Shown: positions 60,422 to 64,000 of the stretch, piece after piece | Layout: each line of letters starts with the position of its first letter | Numbering within the stretch: the stretch's first letter is position 1 | Assembly: GCA_050014095.1 (NCBI GenBank) | Contig: JBEKDZ010000003.1 | Coordinates: 1 to 64,000, forward strand | DNA length: 64,000 nucleotides | DNA from: RBG-13-51-18 sp050014095 | GTDB taxonomy: Bacteria > Chloroflexota > Dehalococcoidia > Dehalococcoidales > RBG-16-60-22 | Reading direction: 5' to 3' | Position numbers and translations under genes: made by a program | Notes under the pieces: model-generated | What the model was told of the DNA's origin: nothing | What the model saw: the letters and a program-made list of their open reading frames with translations, nothing else | The model's database searches: none

Positions 60422-61879
60422 ATGAAACCGACAGATATTGCCGATATCAGAAACCTGAAAAGTGATATTGTAATTATTGGCGCCGGAGGAGCCGGACTTG
60501 CTGCTGCGGTTACCGCTGCCGAAAAGAGAGCCAGCGTCATCGTATTGGAAAAGAGGAATATACCCGGCGGAACAACAATGTTTGCCGAGGGCCCCTTTGC
60601 GGCAGAGAGCCCAACTCAAAGACGTCTACATATCAATTGTACTAAAGACGAGCTCTTCAATATTCAAATGTATTACAACCATTGGACACTTAATGCCAAA
60701 CAGGTCCGTGAAGTAATTAACAAATCAGGCGACACCATACGCTGGTTAGAAGAAAAAGGTATTGAGTTTTACATGCCGATGATGTATCCCAACCAGAGCC
60801 CGATGGAATGGCATAATCCCAAAAAAGGCTGCCCTGAAATCATCAGGACTTTTATGAAAGATTGTGAGCAATCCGGCGTCGTCAAGGTGCTGTTCAAGAC
60901 TAGCGCAAAAAAAATCATCCGGGATAAGGCTGGGAAAATATCTGGAGTTATCGCCAAAACCGGAAATACAGAGATAACGATTGAAACTAAATGCGTTATC
61001 ATCGCTACAGGTGGATATGGCGGCAATAATCGTTTAATAAAGAAATATAATCCAACTTTCAATCTAAGTAATATCAAGTTTAACATGCTGAAAAACATGC
61101 ACGATGGCGATGGTCTCCTTATGGCTTTTAAAATTGGCGCGGATAGCGAAGGCCTGGGCAAGTTGATTTTACACGGGCCGGTCACAGAGGCACACTCGGC
61201 ATTCGGGCTGGCGATTGAGGCAAACAGCGTCTGGGTAAATAAAAACGGTGAACGTTTTATGCAGGAAAGCGCTTCATTCAGCCCTTTTGAATCGGTTAAC
61301 GGTTTATTACGCCAACCGGAACAGGTCTGTTTTAGTATTTTCGATGAAGCTTTCTTGCAGAATGCACTTAAAAACGGGCTGGAAAGACCATTCCAAAGCA
61401 GTTTGCACAGTCGTGGAATAATGACCAGATGGGATGAAGAACTCAAAAAAGAAGCGGCACAGGGACGGATGATGATATCAGATTCCTGGGACGAAATTGC
61501 CAAATGGATAGGTACAAATCCAGCTAAACTAAAAGCTACTATCGATGAATATAATGCCTGTTGCGATAAAGGGCATGATGACCAGTTCGCGAAGAATCCT
61601 AAAAACCTTAAAACATTAAGGACTCCTCCTTATTATGTCGTCAAATGCGTCCCGGGCATCCTTTCAACTTTTGGAGGTATCAGGACTAATCATCGTATGG
61701 AGGTAATTGATAAAGCCGGCTCGCCAATTAAAGGGCTTTACGCCGCCGGTAATGACGCCTGTGGAGGATTTTGCGGTACAACTTATAATGTCCGTCTCGC
61801 GGGGGCTGGTTGCGGATTCGCCTTTAATTCCGGCCGCATAGCGGGGGAAAATGCTTCAAAGTACGTTATGGAAAGATAA
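60422..61879 (+). CDS. FAD-dependent oxidoreductase (FrdA/KstD-like)
   Basis: The 485-residue flavoprotein has DIVIIGAGGAGLAAAVTAAE (residues 18-37), VIVLEKRNIPGGTTMFAEGP, and ends GLYAAGNDACGGFCGTTYNV with GCGFAFNSGRIAGENA. It is in the succinate dehydrogenase/fumarate reductase flavoprotein family; it lacks a cytochrome or FMN domain, so it needs an outside electron donor. It follows livF by 92 nt and precedes a paralogue. Proposed role: reduction or desaturation of an imported substrate. Confidence 0.85.
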   Translation: MKPTDIADIRNLKSDIVIIGAGGAGLAAAVTAAEKRASVIVLEKRNIPGGTTMFAEGPFAAESPTQRRLHINCTKDELFNIQMYYNHWTLNAKQVREVINKSGDTIRWLEEKGIEFYMPMMYPNQSPMEWHNPKKGCPEIIRTFMKDCEQSGVVKVLFKTSAKKIIRDKAGKISGVIAKTGNTEITIETKCVIIATGGYGGNNRLIKKYNPTFNLSNIKFNMLKNMHDGDGLLMAFKIGADSEGLGKLILHGPVTEAHSAFGLAIEANSVWVNKNGERFMQESASFSPFESVNGLLRQPEQVCFSIFDEAFLQNALKNGLERPFQSSLHSRGIMTRWDEELKKEAAQGRMMISDSWDEIAKWIGTNPAKLKATIDEYNACCDKGHDDQFAKNPKNLKTLRTPPYYVVKCVPGILSTFGGIRTNHRMEVIDKAGSPIKGLYAAGNDACGGFCGTTYNVRLAGAGCGFAFNSGRIAGENASKYVMER

Positions 61880-62001
61880 GCCCGGTTATCAAGAAAAAGG
61901 GAAGGGTGGCCTTTAAACTTCAGTAATAAAACTACCCTCGGAGCACCGGTTGCCATATTTATATAGTGGGAAAACATTGTAGCAACCAAACAGATGTCTT
62001 T

Positions 62002-63510
62002 ATGGAATCAGAAAAAGTCGAAGATATGCTTGAAAGTGATATTATCGTTATCGGTGCTGGCGGTTCCGGTCTGGCCGCCGCCGTAGCGGCATCGGAAAAA
62101 GGTGCGCGCGTCATCGTAATTGAGAAGGAACGAAAAGCCGGCGGGACCACACCCTTTGCGGAAGGAATCGTCGCGGCGGAAAGCCCTACCCAGAAGCGGA
62201 TGAACATTAATGTCACGCGGGACCAGTTATTCAGAAACCACATGGATTATACACATTGGACACTTAATGCCCGCTTGGTACGGGCTTTGATTGATAAATC
62301 AAGTGATACCGTGGCTTGGCTAGAAAATAAAGGCTTATCTTTCACTTTACGCGGCTTACACGGTCCCGTCACTCCGGGGGAAAATAGTAACCTGCCCGTA
62401 AACCTGATGCCCCCTGTCTTTCACATTCCCACGAATTGGGGCGCAGGGATTATAAAAGTCCTCCTTAAAAGCTGTCATGAAATGGGAATTCAGATTCTCT
62501 ATCAGACCAGGGCTGAAAAGCTATTTACTGGTAAAACAGGAGCGGTGGCTGGTGTAGTCGCACAAAGTAAGGGCACGAGAATTACGTTAAATGCTAAAAC
62601 AGTTATCATCGCCACCGGAGGTTACAGCAGCAACAAAGAGATGATGCGTAAATACTGCCCCCAGTATGACATCAGCAACATAGATAAGCTTAGTGTAAAA
62701 GGGACCCATCCCGGAGACAGAATACGCTGGGTGAGGCAAATGCATACCGGTGATGGCATCCGGATGGCCCTTGAAATCGGGGCAGCCAGCGAAGGATTGG
62801 GAGTTCTATTAATGAACGGACCCAACTTTGTGGCGGGGAATCATGCCTGGATGCTGGCAATGAACCCGGGGACTATTCGAGTGAATTCAGAAGGTGAACG
62901 CTTCGCCGCGGAAAATCTGGGGCCTTTTGTTGCGGATAATACTACGCTTCGGCAACCGGGGCAGGTGATGTTCTCCATATTTGACGAAGCTTTCAAACAA
63001 AACATTATTAAGAACGGATTCGGTCCTATCTCCGGAGGTAAATATCACCATGAGGCTTCCGGGATAGAGCCGGACCTTAAGGCGGCGGTAGCTCGAGGAA
63101 GTTGTTATGTCTCCACTTCCTGGTCTGAAATTGCTAAGTGGATTGGAGCACCGCCTGAGAAACTGGAAGCGACGATTGAAGAATACAATCATTTCTGTGA
63201 AAAGGGGTACGATGATTCATTTGCCAAAGATGCCGTATTCCTGAAGGTTATCAAAACCCCACCTTTTTATGCCTGCCGCTGCTATCCCGGCTTTCTAGTT
63301 ACAATTGGCGGTATCAAAATCAATCATTGCATGGAGGTACTAAAAAAGGATAACACTCCGATTCCGGGTCTTTACGCCGTCGGGATTACAACGGGTGGAT
63401 GGTCAGGGTCTACCTATAATATTGGTCTTCCTGGAACCGGGTGTGGCTTCCCTATTTATGGCGGCCGGCTCGCTGGTGAAAATGCTGCAAAGTATGTTAC
63501 GAAAAAATAA
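62002..63510 (+). CDS. FAD-dependent oxidoreductase (FrdA/KstD-like)
   Basis: The 502-residue protein is a paralogue of the preceding gene: DIIVIGAGGSGLAAAVAASE, AGGTTPFAEGIVAAESPTQK and the tail YAVGITTGGWSGSTYNIGLP with GCGFPIYGGRLAGENA. It has an extra stretch after residue 230 (SVKGTHPGDRIRWVRQMHTG). ATG 62002 is chosen because its lead matches the paralogue; the frame is open to GTG 61966 and no candidate start has a good ribosome site. It is the last plus-strand gene of the cluster. Confidence 0.83.
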   Translation: MESEKVEDMLESDIIVIGAGGSGLAAAVAASEKGARVIVIEKERKAGGTTPFAEGIVAAESPTQKRMNINVTRDQLFRNHMDYTHWTLNARLVRALIDKSSDTVAWLENKGLSFTLRGLHGPVTPGENSNLPVNLMPPVFHIPTNWGAGIIKVLLKSCHEMGIQILYQTRAEKLFTGKTGAVAGVVAQSKGTRITLNAKTVIIATGGYSSNKEMMRKYCPQYDISNIDKLSVKGTHPGDRIRWVRQMHTGDGIRMALEIGAASEGLGVLLMNGPNFVAGNHAWMLAMNPGTIRVNSEGERFAAENLGPFVADNTTLRQPGQVMFSIFDEAFKQNIIKNGFGPISGGKYHHEASGIEPDLKAAVARGSCYVSTSWSEIAKWIGAPPEKLEATIEEYNHFCEKGYDDSFAKDAVFLKVIKTPPFYACRCYPGFLVTIGGIKINHCMEVLKKDNTPIPGLYAVGITTGGWSGSTYNIGLPGTGCGFPIYGGRLAGENAAKYVTKK

Positions 63511-63555
63511 CCTTGCTTCTTGAAAAAGATGGGTTATTCGCTTCTCGAAAAATTT

Positions 63556-63652
63556 CGGTATGGTGGAGACGGGGGAGGGTCGAACTCCATCATACCGACT
63601 TATTTTTAACATGTTAAAACAGAGGCTGGCACTGGTAGTAACTTTCTGGACT
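63556..63652 (-). repeat. Dispersed hairpin repeat, copy G (complete, longest stem)
   Basis: Stem GGTATGGTGGAG (63557-63568) pairs with CTCCATCATACC (63585-63596) with a single G-T pair, extended by one more C-G pair. The loop is ACGGGGGAGGGTCGAA. The right module (TTAAAACAGAGGCTGGCACT then GGTAGTAACTTTCTGGA) follows at about 63613-63650. It lies between convergent genes. Confidence 0.7.
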
Positions 63653-63687
63653 GAAAAGTAATTTATTAAACTATACTCTTTCGAGAT

Positions 63688-63724
63688 AAAAAGGGAGGCC
63701 GGATATTATCCAACCTCCCTTTAT
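63688..63724 (-). terminator. Bidirectional terminator
   Basis: AAAGGGAGG (63690-63698) pairs with CCTCCCTTT (63714-63722). On the minus strand the stem is followed by TTTTATC and ends the partial binding-protein gene; on the plus strand it can end the flavoprotein transcript. Confidence 0.7.
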
Positions 63725-63755
63725 CAGGTTCTATTTATCTAACCAGACTATTTAG

Positions 63756-64000
63756 TTATTCGTGCTTATAGATGTGACGGAGCGGATAAGAACCAAGCTC
63801 AACGATTTTCCCACCCTGTACTTGCTGGAGTCGTACAGTATCAACACCTTCAACATCACCCGGACCGTAAGTAAACGGTGAAATCGTGATATCACCCACG
63901 CTGAAGTTCTTAATCTGGAAGAAACCGTATTCCAGGACGTCGAGTGACGTTAATTTGTCCGCCGGTTTCTGCAGCATCGCTAACCTTAGTGCCTCAACCT
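63756..64000 (-). CDS. Liv-type ABC transporter substrate-binding protein, C-terminal part
   Basis: The frame is open from the window edge to the stop at 63756 and gives about 80 residues: VEALRLAMLQKPADKLTSLD, then GDITISPFTYGPGDVEGVDT and VRLQQVQGGKIVELGSYPLR. The closing pattern (a late GVDTVRL-x-QVQ strand and a final aromatic-basic tail) is that of type-I periplasmic binding proteins used by Liv-type transporters. The gene continues beyond the window, so start, signal peptide and ligand cannot be judged. Confidence 0.65.
   Translation of the reverse strand, partial: VEALRLAMLQKPADKLTSLDVLEYGFFQIKNFSVGDITISPFTYGPGDVEGVDTVRLQQVQGGKIVELGSYPLRHIYKHE

Noticed and set aside
10991..63596. The dispersed repeats as a CRISPR array
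   Set aside because: The copies are kilobases apart, have no regular spacers and no cas gene is in the window.

Overview
The window is a piece of a Dehalococcoidia-like (Chloroflexota) chromosome. It opens inside a 16S rRNA gene whose sequence resembles that class. No 23S or 5S gene follows in the remaining 63 kb, so the rRNA genes are unlinked here, as in Dehalococcoides. The gene content is that of a strict anaerobe's accessory catabolic region: a glycyl-radical-type enzyme with its activase, GlcDEF-like flavin/Fe-S oxidoreductases, esterases, short-chain dehydrogenases and many one-component regulators. Assignments come from reading the sequence; no database search was run.

Layout. 1-2.7 kb: 16S 3' part, a small HNH gene, a hypothetical gene, a palindrome-rich spacer, an SRPBCC gene and tRNA-Ile(GAT). 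2.9-10.7 kb (minus): an operon of two cupin proteins, an FAD/Fe-S/FAD oxidoreductase cassette, two SDRs and a SnoaL-like protein. 10.7-15 kb: a decayed zone with insertion-sequence fragments, a truncated flavoprotein, a sugar O-methyltransferase-like gene, a tandem universal stress protein and repeats. 15-20.6 kb: carboxylesterase, TetR, a broken lipase/glycerol-kinase remnant, cupin proteins, a SnoaL-like protein and a RelE-type toxin-antitoxin pair. 21-37.3 kb: a catabolic island with a MaoC-like hydratase, MarR, the glycyl-radical-type enzyme and activase, a DUF6282-like protein, two UGSC-like proteins, two URO-D proteins, two DHDPS-like aldolases and an esterase pseudogene. 37.5-45 kb (minus): SDR, carboxylesterase, CocE-like hydrolase, FAD reductase, phosphotriesterase-like protein and flavodoxin. 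45-49.8 kb: glycerol kinase, TetR, monoacylglycerol lipase and glycerol-3-phosphate dehydrogenase. 50.3-63.5 kb (plus): IclR, a second copy of the FAD/Fe-S/FAD cassette, a complete Liv-type ABC transporter and two KstD/FrdA-like flavoproteins. The right edge cuts a second Liv-type binding protein on the minus strand.

How the genes may work together (inference): lipase, GlpK and GlpD release and use glycerol. The Liv-type transporter, the duplicated oxidoreductase cassette and the FAD reductases look like uptake and oxidation of an organic substrate under IclR control. The 21-37 kb island has no pathway I can name; two matching palindromes suggest that its MarR protein controls both ends.

Most unusual observations: (1) the glycyl-radical-type enzyme has serine at the position of the radical glycine although the active-site cysteine and an activase gene are intact; (2) a dispersed repeat with a fixed loop and covarying stem recurs at least seven times in gene gaps, and resembles the 3' end of a tRNA or tmRNA; (3) a tRNA-Ile promoter-sized direct repeat brackets the SRPBCC gene; (4) several paralogous cassettes are present as one intact and one decayed copy.
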